64,000 nucleotides of DNA, taken from the NCBI GenBank assembly GCA_938005745.1, contig CALLMM010000007.1:109762-173761 (forward strand), read 5' to 3'. The position numbers and the translations under genes are program-made. Shown here in pieces: positions 10,026 through 18,004 of the stretch (within the stretch, counting starts at the first letter, position 1; every line of letters begins with the position of its first letter). The notes under the pieces were generated by a model. It was not told the origin of the DNA and made no database searches. It was given only the letters and a program-made list of their open reading frames with translations. This DNA is from an uncultured Chthonomonadales bacterium. GTDB taxonomy: Bacteria > Armatimonadota > Chthonomonadetes > Chthonomonadales > CAJBBX01.

Positions 10026-11382
10026 GTTCGATCCTTATTCCACTGTGATTGAATTTTCCCAGACGCTCCTGTTCGACGGGGCAGGAGGAGTAGCAGCGCG
10101 CACAGGAGAGACAGGAAGCCGGGTCGGCTTCGTAGTCCCTCTGCGTGCGACGGAGCGAGAGGAAGATCAACTTCATGCCGATGACCAGCCCGCACCAGCC
10201 GCCGAAGAGCGCAGCGCCTGTATCAAATCTTCGTCGAATCCGCGACGCCTCGCGGTAGAGGCTCTCCGGCGATCCTCCGCGATGATAGAATGCCTGGCTC
10301 GCCTCCGTATTTCCGGTTACGAGTCCCCTCTCCTCCTTCCAGACCCGCTCCGCCAGCACAATGGTCCTGTTCATGCGCGACAGAGCCGGACTGCTCAGGT
10401 AGCCCGCCCATGCCATCCCGAAGACGAGGATTGGCAGCAGCAGCAGCAGATTCGCCAGCCTGCGCCTGCCGGTCAGCCTGTCCTCCGTCTGCTCCGGGGG
10501 GGTCGGCAGCTTGATCGCGCCATAGGGGCAGGAATCGGCGCAGAGATGGCACTGAATGCACTCGGCGGGCGTGATCTTCACCTTCCAGCGCGCAAAGGGA
10601 GCCATCCAGCGCAGAAGTACGCCATACGGACAGAGGTAGCGGCAGTAGGGGCGTCCGACGAACGTGCCCAGCAGCAGCAGAGCCGCCCCGAACGCCACCA
10701 CGCCGGGATTACCCCCCAGACGGTAGAAGACGATGAACGGATCGTACTGGCAGATGATGAATGCGGTCCCTGTAGCGGCGAAGAGGACGCCCGCCCCCAG
10801 GTAGAGATAGGGCAGCAAACTGAGTGCGTGATCCAGAGGCAGCGGAACGCGCTTCGGTCGCAGCAGTACCATCTCCTGTATCGTGCCGAGCGGGCATACG
10901 GAGGAGCAGAAGACTCGCCCGAAGAACAGCGCGAAGACCAGCGGGAGCAGGAAGAAGACGCCCACCACGAAGGGAAGCGCGTAGTCGTTCTGGAAGAGGG
11001 CGAGCGAGACGTTCTGAATGGCTCCCACCGCGCAGACGCATCCCTGCCGGTAGAACCCGAAGTAGAGCAGAGAGAAGAGGGTCAGCACCCGCAGCGCGCT
11101 CCGAGAGCGTTTGGTCAGCACGATATAGGCGGCGAGCGAGAGGGCAGACAGCAGAATCAGCGCGTCCAGATAGGCGAACAGCTCCGCGCGCGGGAGAGGT
11201 GTGGAGGGAAGAGGTGGCGTATAACCGGAACTGAACTCTGGCGGAGGCTGCTTCTTCGCCTCCTCCAGCTGCCCGGGCGAAGAGACCGGCAAACACAGCA
11301 GTCCGACGCATGCCAGCAGCAGCGGCATACGGAGAAGAGAAAGGAACAGGCGTCTCAGAAACCCGTTTTCGGTTCGGAGCAT
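10006..11382 (-). CDS. NapH/NosR-like membrane polyferredoxin
   Basis: A 458-residue integral membrane iron-sulfur protein with about eight hydrophobic segments (near 12-32, 70-90, 98-112, 138-155, 188-210, 228-243, 310-330 and 390-410). It carries two C-x3-C-P motifs (C159/C163 and C247/C251) typical of the NapH/NosR/CcoG family, a classical [4Fe-4S] motif (C275, C278, C281, C285) and another near the C-terminus (C424, C427, C430, C434). Known family members pass quinol-derived electrons to exported reductases. It overlaps the downstream propeller gene by 20 bp and starts 7 bp after the exported ferredoxin, so the three are probably co-translated. CIQCH inside the ferredoxin motif resembles a haem motif by chance. 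Partner reductase not identified. Confidence 0.85.
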   Translation of the reverse strand: MLRTENGFLRRLFLSLLRMPLLLACVGLLCLPVSSPGQLEEAKKQPPPEFSSGYTPPLPSTPLPRAELFAYLDALILLSALSLAAYIVLTKRSRSALRVLTLFSLLYFGFYRQGCVCAVGAIQNVSLALFQNDYALPFVVGVFFLLPLVFALFFGRVFCSSVCPLGTIQEMVLLRPKRVPLPLDHALSLLPYLYLGAGVLFAATGTAFIICQYDPFIVFYRLGGNPGVVAFGAALLLLGTFVGRPYCRYLCPYGVLLRWMAPFARWKVKITPAECIQCHLCADSCPYGAIKLPTPPEQTEDRLTGRRRLANLLLLLPILVFGMAWAGYLSSPALSRMNRTIVLAERVWKEERGLVTGNTEASQAFYHRGGSPESLYREASRIRRRFDTGAALFGGWCGLVIGMKLIFLSLRRTQRDYEADPASCLSCARCYSSCPVEQERLGKFNHSGIRIELEPRQR

Positions 11383-11389
11383 GCGAGTA

Positions 11390-11953
11390 TTACCGATGGA
11401 TGGTCTTCTTCATCCTGTAGGGACGGGAAGCCGGGACGCGCGAGATGGCTTCCGAAGGACAGGCGTTTGCGATGGCGCACTGATTGCAGTTGACGCAGCG
11501 ATCGTGGCGAATCTGCAGATACATGGAGCCGTTTCCAAACGCATTGCATCCCTTCACGCATTTGGCGCAGCCGATGCAGAGAGTTTCGTCTATGTACATC
11601 TCATAGTAGGGGTCTTCGATGAAGGTGCGTCTGATCGCATCGGTCGGACAGCGGTTATTCTCGGCGGCGGTCGTGTTGCCGGTGCGTTTATCGCGCAAGA
11701 GACCGAAACAGAGCTTACAGTAGCCGCAGAGCGCATAGGCGTGAACGCACTTTACGGCGGATGGCGTCAGCACGCATTCGGTCGCGCACCGCCCGCACGA
11801 TATGCAGCGGTCGGGATCAATCTGCCAGACCATTGTACCGGATTCGGCGCGGATCGCCAGCGCGCCCAGAACGCCGCTGGCAAGGATCAAGCTGCCGGTG
11901 CGCACCCCTTCCGCCAGAAAGTCCCGACGGCTCTTCTTCTCTTCCTGCGGCAT
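11390..11953 (-). CDS. Tat-exported multi-cluster [4Fe-4S] ferredoxin (NapG/NrfC-like)
   Basis: A 187-residue exported ferredoxin. A twin-arginine signal (SRRDFLAEG, then a hydrophobic stretch) precedes four cysteine groups typical of NapG/NrfC/DmsB electron-transfer subunits: CISCGRCATEC, CGYCKLC with a later CP, CIGCAKCVKGC, and CVNCNQC with a later CP. I chose ATG 11953 because the previous gene stops 2 bp upstream, an AGGAGGG site lies 9 bases before it, and it puts the Tat motif near the N-terminus. A longer frame reaching 12025 would overlap the 70-residue gene by 70 bp. It is likely to pass electrons between the membrane polyferredoxin and an exported partner; that is inferred from family and position. 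Confidence 0.88.
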   Translation of the reverse strand: MPQEEKKSRRDFLAEGVRTGSLILASGVLGALAIRAESGTMVWQIDPDRCISCGRCATECVLTPSAVKCVHAYALCGYCKLCFGLLRDKRTGNTTAAENNRCPTDAIRRTFIEDPYYEMYIDETLCIGCAKCVKGCNAFGNGSMYLQIRHDRCVNCNQCAIANACPSEAISRVPASRPYRMKKTIHR

Positions 11954-11955
11954 GG

Positions 11956-12168
11956 TTATCTGCCCTCCTCCGCCAGTCGCGACCGCTGCGCCTGCGGCAG
12001 ATCGCATCCCTGAAAACGACCGCACGCCCTACATGCAGGAGCAGTAGCACACGCCCGCCCCTCTCTTCCGACCAGCCCGCCGATGCCGATCACCGAGGCG
12101 GTCAGCAGACTCCATCGCGCGGCGCGTCTGAAAAACTCGCGTCTGTTCTCTTCCGAATGCAGGTTCAT
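11956..12168 (-). CDS. Small Tat-exported four-cysteine protein
   Basis: A 70-residue protein easily missed by gene finders. It has a twin-arginine signal (ENRREFFRRAARW, hydrophobic core 19-33) and then a short mature part with four cysteines: C40-x5-C46-x2-C49-x5-C55, followed by DLPQAQRSRLAEE. The spacing could hold one Fe-S cluster or another metal, but I cannot say which. It lies between the NHL-type Tat lipoprotein (18 bp) and the exported ferredoxin (2 bp), so translation is probably coupled to the ferredoxin. I recall similar tiny Tat/Cys proteins beside ferredoxins in Planctomycetes-like genomes but know of no function. Confidence 0.75.
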   Translation of the reverse strand: MNLHSEENRREFFRRAARWSLLTASVIGIGGLVGREGRACATAPACRACGRFQGCDLPQAQRSRLAEEGR

Positions 12169-12186
12169 CTTCCGCTCCTATCCCGT

Positions 12187-13191
12187 CTATGCGCCGACAT
12201 GCTGGAATAGGCGCACAACCTTCGCCTTCGGGTCCAGCACCAGCACGCTGCCATCGGCGGCAGCCGCCAGGTCCAGCCCCATCGTGTTGCTGGCGAAGGC
12301 GTCCGGTCCGGCAACAACCTCCTGAAACTGACCGGTTGCGCTGTATACCTTCACGCGGGGAATCCCCTTTTCGCTGGTGATAAACCGCCCGTCGGGAAGC
12401 AGCGCGATATCGGTCGGATTACAGCAGCCGCAGAAGGAATCGAGCGCGTTGGAGGAGGCTCCCCAGTAGGAGAGCAGCTTTCCATCCGGGGCATGGGTCT
12501 CCACGCGATGCATGCCCGGATTGGTCACATACAGATTGCCGCCCGGCGCGGGAGCGACATCCAGATGCGGACTAGGAACGATCAGACCGGGGTAGCCCTC
12601 GGCTTCGTTCTTCTCCCCGAACTGCCCGATCACCCTCCCCTGCAGATCGCAGTGAACGATCACGCGCCTGGCGCAGTTGGCGATCCAGACATCTCTCTCC
12701 GTAACCGCAATCGCCGTGATATATGCCCCGGCTCCGACGCTCTGCCAGACAGCCAGACGCTTCCCGTCCTGCGCGTAGACCTCTACATGATCGGTCATGC
12801 CCAGATAGAGACGATCGTCCCTTCCGACGGCGATGCAGGTCGGCTCTCCCTCCAGCGCGGTAGCCAGCTGCTTTGCGCCGCGTCCCTCATCGCGAATCAG
12901 CGCACGGTCGCCGACTACAAAGAGCGCGCCGTCCGCAGATACCGCGATTCCGCGCGGGCTCTCTATTCCGGCCGCGATCCTTGCCGCCTCGCGATAGGTC
13001 AGGTATCGGGGATCCACCTTTCGCAGCGATTCCAGTTCCGCATCGTCAGCGGCGTTGGGAGCCACATTGCTTCGAGAGCAGCCTCCCAGCGAATTGGCAG
13101 CCAGCGCGGTCAACGTGAGAAGGGCGGAGGAGAGAAATGCGCGTCGCGGTGTGCCGTTCTCTTTGAGAGCCTTCTGAGCTTTCTCTTTCAT
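12187..13191 (-). CDS. Tat lipoprotein with NHL-type beta-propeller
   Basis: A 334-residue exported protein. The N-terminus has a Tat motif (TPRRAFLSSALL) and a lipobox ending LGGC at about residue 38, so it is probably a Tat-secreted lipoprotein. The rest is a propeller of NHL-like repeats (for example GIAVSADGALFVVG, CIAVGRDDRLYLG, DIALLPDGRFITS). NHL propellers usually bind partners or peptides and are not clearly catalytic. It is 41 bp downstream of one PQQ-like propeller gene and 18 bp upstream of the small cysteine protein, inside the exported redox operon. Confidence 0.82.
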   Translation of the reverse strand: MKEKAQKALKENGTPRRAFLSSALLTLTALAANSLGGCSRSNVAPNAADDAELESLRKVDPRYLTYREAARIAAGIESPRGIAVSADGALFVVGDRALIRDEGRGAKQLATALEGEPTCIAVGRDDRLYLGMTDHVEVYAQDGKRLAVWQSVGAGAYITAIAVTERDVWIANCARRVIVHCDLQGRVIGQFGEKNEAEGYPGLIVPSPHLDVAPAPGGNLYVTNPGMHRVETHAPDGKLLSYWGASSNALDSFCGCCNPTDIALLPDGRFITSEKGIPRVKVYSATGQFQEVVAGPDAFASNTMGLDLAAAADGSVLVLDPKAKVVRLFQHVGA

Positions 13192-13232
13192 CGCAAGCCT
13201 TCCGAATTCTCCGTCTCATAGACGAGCGCGAC

Positions 13233-14657
13233 CTACTTCTGCGTGATATCCAGACAGGTTACGCTCTTCAGGTCGCGGACAATCAGCCGTCCTCCCGCCA
13301 GCGCCATGGGTCCCCAGCACTCATGTCCGTCCAGCACCTGCGCCGTTGCCAGCGGCTTGAACCCGGCGGGCGTCGCCTCCGCAACGGTCAACCTTCCGGT
13401 ATCGTTGAGGAGATAGAGGAGTCCGTTGGCGATCAGATAGGGACCCAATCCGAAACGGTGCTGCGGTCCGCTTTTCCAGAGCTGCCTTCCTGTAAGATCA
13501 AGACAGGCGAGCTGTCCTCCCGGTATCACGCCATAGATATGTCCCTGATAGAAGATCGGCGTCTGCTGATCCGATCCAAAGACGGCGGGCGGAACGCGAA
13601 ACAGAGTCTGAACCGAAAACTTTCGGCCATCCGGGCGAATCTGTATCATCATGCTTCCAGCCTCATAGCCTCCGCTGAGGAAGATCCTCCCCTCTCCCGC
13701 ATCTACCGGCGTCGGGACAGTCGCGGTGTCAATAGTCCACTCGGTCGTCTCCCAGAGCAGACTGCCGTCCTTTGCGGAGACTCCCGCGACCCCGCCGCTT
13801 CCGCAGTAGACGTACATCTTCACGCCTCCCACGGTTACGGGGAGAATGGAGGAGTGAGTCATCTGCCAGTTACGGGGGTTGGGGGTCTGCCAGACCGGTT
13901 TGCCCGTCGTCAGCTCCACCGCCATCAACAGCGATTTTCCGCCCGGCGCGAGGATGACCCGGTCATCATCAATAAGCGGACACTGCCCGGCATACCACTC
14001 CGGCACGGTCGTCCCGTAATCGCGCACCAGATCGAGCATCCAGCGCACCTCGCCGGTTGTCGCCTCCGCGCAGAGCACATGACATTTGGGTCCCAGTGAG
14101 ACCACGTAGTTTCCGCTGACCGCCGGGACGGTGCGCGACATGCCGTGATTGCGCTTTACCGTCACCGGATAGGATCGCCGCCATATCTCCGCGCCGTCGG
14201 CAAGCGAGAAACAGCGCAGCGCATCTGCCTGCGCCCCCTGATCGTAGTCGAGCAGATAGACCCGCCCGTTATGGATCACGGGCGCGGCGTAGCCCTCTCC
14301 GGCGGCAACCGTCCACAGTTTCGGAGGACCCGATTCAGACCACGACTTTGCCAGCGTTACGCTCTCCACCGCTACATTATCCCGTTTTGCCCCGCGAAAG
14401 GCGGGCCACGATCCCGGCAGATTGGGAACGGGCACGGAGGCGTTGTAGAAGGAGCTCCCCGCAGAGGCGGGCGAAGAGGCGGCGGAGGCAGGCGCGGAGG
14501 CAGGGCGATCCATTCCAAAGGAGCGTTCGGGAAGCGCGGGCGTCCGGAAGTAGCTTCTCACCCACAGTGACAGGATCAACGCGGCAAGAAGAGCGGTAAC
14601 AACGGGGAGACCGGTGTCTATGCGGGAAGGTGACAGCTTCATACGGGTTCGACCCAC
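13233..14657 (-). CDS. PQQ-like beta-propeller protein, single N-terminal membrane anchor
   Basis: A 474-residue exported propeller. One membrane segment (about 17-33) and a short Ala/Ser/Pro linker (about 50-75) precede a PQQ-like domain opening with WPAFRGAKRDN, the same opening seen in its two paralogues here. Repeats such as SLADGAEIWRR, ELTTGKPVWQ and DLTGRQLWKSG mark the blades. No CxxCH is present. The GTG at 14657 has a GAGGAAGA site only about 4 bases upstream; ATG 14642 is an alternative with no close site, so the start is uncertain by five codons. It is the first gene after a recognisable promoter (14719-14748) and heads the operon that contains the Fe-S proteins. Confidence 0.82.
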   Translation of the reverse strand: MGRTRMKLSPSRIDTGLPVVTALLAALILSLWVRSYFRTPALPERSFGMDRPASAPASAASSPASAGSSFYNASVPVPNLPGSWPAFRGAKRDNVAVESVTLAKSWSESGPPKLWTVAAGEGYAAPVIHNGRVYLLDYDQGAQADALRCFSLADGAEIWRRSYPVTVKRNHGMSRTVPAVSGNYVVSLGPKCHVLCAEATTGEVRWMLDLVRDYGTTVPEWYAGQCPLIDDDRVILAPGGKSLLMAVELTTGKPVWQTPNPRNWQMTHSSILPVTVGGVKMYVYCGSGGVAGVSAKDGSLLWETTEWTIDTATVPTPVDAGEGRIFLSGGYEAGSMMIQIRPDGRKFSVQTLFRVPPAVFGSDQQTPIFYQGHIYGVIPGGQLACLDLTGRQLWKSGPQHRFGLGPYLIANGLLYLLNDTGRLTVAEATPAGFKPLATAQVLDGHECWGPMALAGGRLIVRDLKSVTCLDITQK

Positions 14658-14718
14658 TCTTCCTCGGGCGGCTCCGGCGGAGAGGACCGGACGACTCCGG
14701 AAAGAGCCTCCTGTTGAT

Positions 14719-14748
14719 ATAATGCCGGACGAGTCCGTGATTTGTCAA
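14719..14748 (-). promoter_or_regulatory. Sigma-70-type promoter of the exported redox operon
   Basis: Read on the minus strand, a perfect TTGACA (14748-14743) is followed after 18 bases by CATTAT (14724-14719). Transcription would start near 14712, about 55 bases before the GTG at 14657. On the plus strand the same spot reads TGATATAAT (14715-14723), an extended -10 facing the other way, so the site may fire in both directions. Confidence 0.6.
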
Positions 14749-14800
14749 GATCACGGCGGGTACGCACTGCGGGCGTGCACACTACTGAGAACGCAGCGCA

Positions 14801-14858
14801 CCTCCTCTGCCACTGCGAGGGAGGTTGAAGGGGTCCTCCTCTGTCATTGCAGGGGAGG
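14801..14858. repeat. Two near-identical 24-bp direct repeats
   Basis: Positions 14801-14824 and 14835-14858 match at 20 of 24 bases (both begin CCTCCTCTG and end GGGAGG or GGGGAGG), separated by 10 bases. Each copy is a loose palindrome because CCTCC pairs with GGAGG. The second copy is also the head of the dispersed repeat that continues to 14932. The intergenic region 14658-14980 otherwise holds only the promoter at its left side; I see no gene in it. Confidence 0.7.
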
Positions 14859-14932
14859 CATCAGCCGGCCGAAGCAATCTCACCCCCCCGACAGCGAGGC
14901 TTACAGCGATGGACTTCAGTCCCTCGCTGTGA
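14840..14932 (+). repeat. Dispersed intergenic repeat, copy A
   Basis: Begins TCTGTCATTGC and contains the 14-base core CCGAAGCAATCTCA (14869-14882), CCCCGACAGC, and a hairpin (14904-14927) whose arms AGCGAtGGACT and AGTCCcTCGCT flank a TC loop. A second copy lies in opposite orientation at 60610-60694. It resembles the TGTCATTGCGAGG...GAAGCAATCTC class of dispersed repeats that I recall from several phyla. It lies between two PQQ-like genes and carries no reading frame. Confidence 0.7.
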
Positions 14933-14980
14933 GAACCATGCTGCGTTCGTTCATCGCGCGGCACTTTTCGCCGGCTGCCC

Positions 14981-16309
14981 TCACTTTTTCAAGTCCAGAC
15001 AGGCGAGGGCGTCGTTGTTACGTACGATCAGCTTGCCTCGCGAGAGGATGGGAGCCGTCCAGCTTCTGCCTCCCAGCGGCTTGATACGACCCAGCTCCTT
15101 GTAGGCGACGGGGCTGCGTTCGACGAGCACGACATCTCCCTCTGCGCCGTTCATCACGATCAGCGCGCCGTCCACTCCCATCAAGCCGCCCCATTCGAAC
15201 CCGCGCTGCTGCCACAGAACCCGTCCCGTATTCGGATCCATACAGAGCAGTTCGCCCGGCTCGGTGGTTCCGTAGATGTGCCCGTCGTAGTAGATGGGAG
15301 AACTGAAACGGGACTTCATCTCGCGGTTCTGCCAGCGCACAGAGACCCTTCCACCCTGAATGTCCAGCATGGCGCATCCGGTTCCATATCCGCTGGTAAT
15401 GAAGACCGAATCTCCGATGACCAGAGGCGTGGCGGCATTGACATCGTAACTGGTGCTCCAGGGATGCCGCCAGATCACCTGCCCGTTCTCCGCATCCACG
15501 CCGGTTACGCTCTTGGCGAGGAAGCAGACATACTGTCTCTTCCCGTTGATGGTTGCAACAACAGGCGTGGCATAGCCCGGCGCTTCGCTGCCCCCGCCCT
15601 TCCAGATAACCTGTCCGTCCCGCTTGTTGAGCGCAACGACGGAGGCGTTATTGCCCCCGGGCACCACGATCAGCTTCTCGCCGTCTATCACCGGGGAGAC
15701 CGCGATATCCCACGAGGGTCGCCGACCTCCAAACTCCGCGATCAGGTCCTTCTGCCAGAGAAGCTTTCCGGTTTTCGACTCCAGACTGAGCAGCCTCCCC
15801 ATACGGCTGACCGCATAGAGCGTCTCGCCATCAATCGCCGGCGTGGAGCGCGAGTAGCCGTAGTTATCCCCGGAGGCGTCCTCATAGCTGTAACGCCACT
15901 TCTCCTGACCGGTCTGCAGATCGAAAGCGCGGATCACGTCCTGATTCCCCTGATGGTCAATGATGTAGACCATCTCGTGCGCAGAAGCAGGTCCAGCGAA
16001 TCCCCCGTCAGAGAGGCTCTGCCGCCACAACTGTCGCGGGGGAGAGGCGGACCAGGACTTGTTGATACCGGTCTCCGGAGAGATCCCATCGGCATTGGGA
16101 CCGCGAAACGCAATCCAGTCGGTCACTCCGGCTTTCCCGGTCTCTTTCGGTTCGGGTTTCCCGGCGGATGGCGCGGGAGGCGCGGCATTCGATCCCGTTC
16201 CCGCGGCAGGTGGCATTGGGGGCGTGCTGTCGGTTTGCGAGGCATTCTGACAGGAGGAGAGCACAAAAACGGCTAACATCAGCAACAATCCGCGGCCAAC
16301 TGCGCGCAT
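14981..16309 (-). CDS. PQQ-like beta-propeller lipoprotein
   Basis: A 442-residue lipoprotein: signal peptide 1-20 with lipobox LSSC, a Pro/Gly/Ala linker (about 25-60), then a PQQ-like propeller opening with WIAFRGPNADGI (about 67-78). Blade repeats include DLQTGQEKWRY, ESKTGKLLWQ, NKRDGQVIW and DPNTGRVLWQ. It has the same plan as the proteins encoded at 13233 and 8019 and shares their opening motif. It has a GGGAGGTG ribosome site before ATG 16309. It is separated from the next gene on the strand by 323 bp containing repeats and a promoter, so it is probably transcribed on its own. No catalytic residues recognised; a periplasmic binding or scaffold role is likely. Confidence 0.85.
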   Translation of the reverse strand: MRAVGRGLLLMLAVFVLSSCQNASQTDSTPPMPPAAGTGSNAAPPAPSAGKPEPKETGKAGVTDWIAFRGPNADGISPETGINKSWSASPPRQLWRQSLSDGGFAGPASAHEMVYIIDHQGNQDVIRAFDLQTGQEKWRYSYEDASGDNYGYSRSTPAIDGETLYAVSRMGRLLSLESKTGKLLWQKDLIAEFGGRRPSWDIAVSPVIDGEKLIVVPGGNNASVVALNKRDGQVIWKGGGSEAPGYATPVVATINGKRQYVCFLAKSVTGVDAENGQVIWRHPWSTSYDVNAATPLVIGDSVFITSGYGTGCAMLDIQGGRVSVRWQNREMKSRFSSPIYYDGHIYGTTEPGELLCMDPNTGRVLWQQRGFEWGGLMGVDGALIVMNGAEGDVVLVERSPVAYKELGRIKPLGGRSWTAPILSRGKLIVRNNDALACLDLKK

Positions 16310-16485
16310 AGAGGCACCTCCCGATGTAGTTCCTTCCTCATTTCCCCCTGATCCCTCTGTTTTCCTGCTGATTTTCGGTTTTCGCTGCTGAGAGAGGGAT
16401 CGCCGCCGTCAGCATCGAAGTTGGATGCAGATTCGTCGTTTCGGAACGCTTGCTTCCACCATCCCCGGTTCAGGAGGAAACTTTC

Positions 16486-18003
16486 ATGCGCCTCTCAATA
16501 ACGCTCCGGCATCTCGCAACCATTCCGGTGATCGTCTCTCTGTTCGCGCCCCTGTCCGCCTCTGCGCAGTCGAACCCAGCGGCGGGTCTGGGCAGCCCTC
16601 TCTCCGGGCTGGCGGTCAAACGGCAGGGAACCCCCAGACATGAGGGCAGCTGGGATCGCACAGGCGGAAATGCGGACTTTCGAACGGTCGCGCCGGGAGA
16701 GACCATCACGCTCTTCGACTACAAAGGCGCGGGGATCGTGCGCCGATTCTGGGTTACGATTGCGCCGCGCGCCGAGATGACCATTCATCGGCAGGCGATC
16801 CTGCGGATGTACTGGGATGGGGAGACCATGCCCAGCGTCGAAGCTCCCATCGGCGACTTTTTCGGCGTCGGGTTCGGCGAACAGCGCGACTACATCTCCC
16901 TTCCCCTGAATCAAACCAGCGGGGGCTACAACTGCTACTGGCCCATGCCGTTCCATCGCTCCGCCCGCTGGACGCTCACCAATATGAGCAAACGCCGCAT
17001 TGACGCCTTCTACTACAACATTGACTTCACCGCTTACGATAAGCTCCCGAAAGAGATCCTGCATTTTCACGCGCAGTGGCGCCGGGAGAACCCGACCCGC
17101 CCGAACGTCAACTACACCATCCTGGAGGCGGTCGGACAGGGGCACTTCGTCGGAGCCGCCCTCTTCATGCAGAACCGTCGGGGCAGAGGACTGGGCTTTC
17201 TGGAAGGCGATGAGATGATCTATGTGGACGGAGAGAAGACCCCCTCGATCATCGGCACGGGCACAGAAGACTACTTCTCCAGCGGATGGTACTACGATCG
17301 GGGGGTCTACTCCGCGCCCTATCACGGTATCAACATCAAGGATGAGACGCTGGGCAGAATCAGCACCTACCGATGGCATATCGAAGACGCCATGCCGTTT
17401 AAAAAGTCGTTGAAGGTTACCATCGAGCACGGACACGCCAACGATCATGAAGGCGACTACTCCAGCATCGCCTTCTGGTATCAGTCGGAGCCGCACGCAC
17501 CCTTCCCCGCCTTTCCGACCGACCCCGACCTGCTGCTGCCCTACGTACCGCCGCCTCCCTTTAAACTTCCGGGAGCGATCGAGGTCGAATCGCTGGCTGC
17601 CGTCGCAAAAGCCACGCAGGGCGCGGTAACGACCCAGGAGATGGAGATCTTCGGCAATCACTGGAGCGGGGGCAGTCATCTCTGGTGGCGTCCCTCCGAG
17701 TCGGGCGCAGCGCTATCGCTGCCCTTGAAGGCGGAGACAGAAGGCGAATACGAGATCGTCGCCTACTTTACAAAGGCGCCGGACTACGGCAGCATCCGGT
17801 TGACGCTGAACGATGCGCCGCTCGGACAGGAGATCAACCTGTACGATGAAAACGTCGTCGCCACGGGAGCCGTCTCACTGGGGAAGGTCCGGCTGAAGAG
17901 CGGTGAAAACCTATTGAAGATCATCGTTACCGGCAAAGATAGCCGCTCCCGCGGCTTTCTGGTCGGCATAGACGCCATCGTGCTGAAGAAGACAGGAGAG
18001 TGA
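16486..18003 (+). CDS. Secreted DUF2961 protein (putative glycan-active)
   Basis: A 505-residue exported protein. ATG 16486 is preceded by AGGAGGAAA (16472-16480) and yields a clean signal peptide (hydrophobic 9-25, cleaved near SASAQ); a frame from 16450 would add an implausible 12 residues. The body matches DUF2961: GAGIVRRFWVTI, YWDGE, IGDFFG, GTEDYFSSGWYY and YHGINI are hallmarks. Members of this family act on arabinofuranose- or fructose-containing glycans in recent work, and the GTEDYF region supplies the likely acidic residues. The C-terminal 140 residues look like an extra beta-sandwich. It is 1 bp from the GH116 gene, so the two probably act on the same substrate. Confidence 0.83.
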   Translation: MRLSITLRHLATIPVIVSLFAPLSASAQSNPAAGLGSPLSGLAVKRQGTPRHEGSWDRTGGNADFRTVAPGETITLFDYKGAGIVRRFWVTIAPRAEMTIHRQAILRMYWDGETMPSVEAPIGDFFGVGFGEQRDYISLPLNQTSGGYNCYWPMPFHRSARWTLTNMSKRRIDAFYYNIDFTAYDKLPKEILHFHAQWRRENPTRPNVNYTILEAVGQGHFVGAALFMQNRRGRGLGFLEGDEMIYVDGEKTPSIIGTGTEDYFSSGWYYDRGVYSAPYHGINIKDETLGRISTYRWHIEDAMPFKKSLKVTIEHGHANDHEGDYSSIAFWYQSEPHAPFPAFPTDPDLLLPYVPPPPFKLPGAIEVESLAAVAKATQGAVTTQEMEIFGNHWSGGSHLWWRPSESGAALSLPLKAETEGEYEIVAYFTKAPDYGSIRLTLNDAPLGQEINLYDENVVATGAVSLGKVRLKSGENLLKIIVTGKDSRSRGFLVGIDAIVLKKTGE

Positions 18004-18004
18004 G

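Noticed and set aside
10830..10842. Haem-binding CxxCH in the polyferredoxin
   Set aside because: The CIQCH string lies inside a standard [4Fe-4S] ferredoxin motif (C275/C278/C281/C285), encoded near 10540-10560, and is chance.
11390..12025. Longer form of the Tat ferredoxin starting at 12025
   Set aside because: It would overlap the 70-residue gene by 70 bp and bury the Tat motif; ATG 11953 has a good ribosome site and abuts the previous stop.
14658..14980. CRISPR array suggested by the two 24-bp direct repeats
   Set aside because: Only two copies, a 10-base spacer and no cas genes; it is a dispersed-repeat fragment.
8019..16309. Quinoprotein alcohol dehydrogenases
   Set aside because: The propellers lack cytochrome c domains and the catalytic signature of true PQQ dehydrogenases; they only share the repeat fold.
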